Source: an uncultured Bacilli bacterium | GTDB lineage: Bacteria; Bacillota_I; Bacilli_A; RF39; UBA660 | NCBI GenBank assembly: GCA_947630885.1 | Contig: CANRJI010000059.1 | Span: forward strand, 1 to 6,411 | DNA: 6,411 nt | Direction: 5' to 3' | In this document: positions 5,443 to 6,411 of the stretch, in pieces | How the letters are laid out: every line of letters starts with the position of its first letter | Numbering within the stretch: position 1 is the first letter of the stretch | Made by a program: the position numbers and the translations under genes | Notes under the pieces: generated by a model | Told to the model about the DNA's origin: nothing | Database searches by the model: none | Seen by the model: only the letters and a program-made list of their open reading frames with translations

Positions 5443-6324
5443 ATGAGTAAATTTATCATATTATTTTTTATCATTTTAATACTCATAATAATCATCTTAG
5501 TTTTTAAGATAATAATTACTAATAAATCATTAAAAGATATTGTAAAACAATTAAATAAAAAAAGATCAGGAACAAATAGTCTTATAAGTGTTTCTCCTAA
5601 TAATAGAAATATTAATAATTTGGTAAATGAATTAAATAAAAATTTAAAAAAGATTCATGAAAAAGAATTACAATATGATAATGGTAATAAAGAATTATAT
5701 AAATCAATAACTAATATTTCTCATGATTTAAGAACTCCACTTACAGCGATAAGAGGCTATATAGATTTATTAAAAAAGGAAAAGGATTCTAAAAAAATTA
5801 AAAAATATATTAATATTATAGGTAAAAAGACTGTGGCTTTAACAAATCTTACAGAACAATTATTTGATTATTCGCGAAGTTTAGATTTAAAAGATGTCCT
5901 TAATCCTGAGAAAATTTGTATAAATAATCTTTTGGAAGAAGTAATATTATCTTATTATACTTTATTTAAAAATAAAAAAATAAATCCAAATATTAATATA
6001 TGTCATAAAAAGATTTATAAAACGGTTGATAGAACATTACTAGTTAGAATATTTGAAAATATTATTTCTAATGCTCTTAAATATGCCGATAAGGAAATAT
6101 GTATTGATTTGCTAGAAGATGGCACTATTATATTTATGAATAAGACAAATAATCTTGATGCAATAAGCATTAAGAAAATATTTGATAGATATTTTACGGT
6201 CGAGAATGGTAAAAAAAATTCAGGCGTTGGTTTAGCGATTGCAAAACAATTAATTGACTTAACTGGAGGAACAATTGAAGCTGATTACGAAGATGAGTAT
6301 TTAATAATTAAAGTATTTTTATAA
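5443..6324 (+). CDS. Single-membrane-helix sensor histidine kinase
   Basis: This is a 293-residue membrane kinase from ATG 5443; starting at 5425 would add six residues. Residues 3 to about 25 form one very hydrophobic Ile/Leu-rich helix and there is no extracellular sensor domain. A Lys/Asn-rich linker (about 30-85) leads to the HisKA domain, with H-box NISHDLRTPLTAIRGYIDLL and phospho-acceptor H94. The ATPase domain has N-box FENIISNALKYA (N210) and G-box NSGVGLAIAKQLIDLTGG (260-264 at its core). The usual DxGxG loop is replaced by IIFMNKTNNLDAISIKKIFD. This F-x-N form is known in kinases paired with BcrA/LanF-type transporters, so it is probably active. It is the last gene of the transporter operon and the likely partner of the response regulator at 2995. 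The short anchor suggests it senses through the permease or within the membrane. Confidence 0.92.
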   Translation: MSKFIILFFIILILIIIILVFKIIITNKSLKDIVKQLNKKRSGTNSLISVSPNNRNINNLVNELNKNLKKIHEKELQYDNGNKELYKSITNISHDLRTPLTAIRGYIDLLKKEKDSKKIKKYINIIGKKTVALTNLTEQLFDYSRSLDLKDVLNPEKICINNLLEEVILSYYTLFKNKKINPNINICHKKIYKTVDRTLLVRIFENIISNALKYADKEICIDLLEDGTIIFMNKTNNLDAISIKKIFDRYFTVENGKKNSGVGLAIAKQLIDLTGGTIEADYEDEYLIIKVFL

Positions 6325-6342
6325 TTTTGTTTATAAAAATAC
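6313..6342. terminator. 12-bp perfect inverted repeat at the end of the kinase gene
   Basis: GTATTTTTATAA (6313-6324, containing the kinase stop codon) pairs perfectly with TTATAAAAATAC (6331-6342) across a six-base T-rich loop. It may end or stabilise the operon transcript. No T tract follows on this strand and only one G-C pair is present, so terminator strength is doubtful. Confidence 0.45.
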
Positions 6343-6371
6343 GCTCTGTTCCATTTCGCGCGTGATAAAAC

Positions 6372-6400
6372 TTTACAATAAAAGAAAAATGATGTAAAAT
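6372..6400 (+). promoter_or_regulatory. Sigma-A-type promoter pointing out of the window
   Basis: TTTACA (6372-6377) and TAAAAT (6395-6400) are separated by exactly 17 bases, each one mismatch from consensus. Transcription would start near 6407 and run into the unseen next gene. TTTACA and the overlapping TGTAAA (6393-6398) also form an imperfectly spaced dyad, perhaps by chance. Confidence 0.6.
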
Positions 6401-6411
6401 AGAAATAGCTT

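Noticed and set aside
2995..6324. Lantibiotic (lan) immunity or biosynthesis cluster
   Set aside because: The ATPase, regulator and kinase resemble LanF, LanR and LanK types, but there is only one permease and no precursor peptide, LanB/C/M or protease gene in view.
6353..6364. Short CG-rich run TTTCGCGCGTGA as an attachment or origin site
   Set aside because: It stands out against the AT-rich background, but there is no repeat partner in the window, no integrase gene and no iteron pattern to support a role.

Overview
This is a very AT-rich window (about one quarter G+C, judged by eye) with Bacillota-like genes. It shows strong AGGAG/GAGGTGA-type ribosome sites, TATAAT-type promoters and AGA/TTA/AAA-dominated codon use. 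The protein families present (DUF1186/SEC-C protein, short flavodoxin, and a BcrA-like ABC transporter with its own two-component system) are common in gut Clostridia and Erysipelotrichia. The exact genus cannot be read from the sequence. All genes point rightward. Tryptophan is written TGG and TGA acts as a stop, so the standard bacterial code applies.

Left part (1-595): a decayed fragment of a DinD/BRO-type phage-antirepressor-like protein (70 to about 365). It is followed by a non-coding stretch with candidate promoters and a small dyad. Next come two separately spaced genes. The first (596-2149) encodes a 517-residue DUF1186-like protein with a central SEC-C zinc motif and a TPR-like C-terminal half. 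The second (2370-2873) encodes a flavodoxin-fold protein. The gap before the flavodoxin gene holds two perfect dyads over candidate -10 elements, so that gene looks individually regulated. It ends in a short hairpin with a T tract.

Right part (2927-6342): a compact sensing and export cassette, in the order response regulator (2995-3651), ABC ATPase (3738-4649), ABC-2 permease (4642-5397), histidine kinase (5443-6324). The most informative signal is in the 86-bp gap after the regulator gene. Four CTTAAC direct repeats are spaced 11, 11 and 12 bp apart and end 10 bp before a TAAAAT -10 box. This is the geometry of an OmpR/PhoB/PhoP-type activator site. The likely circuit is that the kinase phosphorylates the regulator, which binds the repeats and switches on the ATPase-permease-kinase operon. 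The kinase has one membrane helix and no extracellular sensor domain, so the signal may come through the permease, whose predicted outer loops carry a CxxC pair and further cysteines. This resembles bacitracin or antimicrobial-peptide detoxification modules, but the substrate is unknown and no peptide precursor or modification gene is visible here.

Right edge (6325-6411): an AT-only hairpin closes the kinase gene, and a good sigma-A-type promoter (TTTACA-N17-TAAAAT) points out of the window to an unseen gene.
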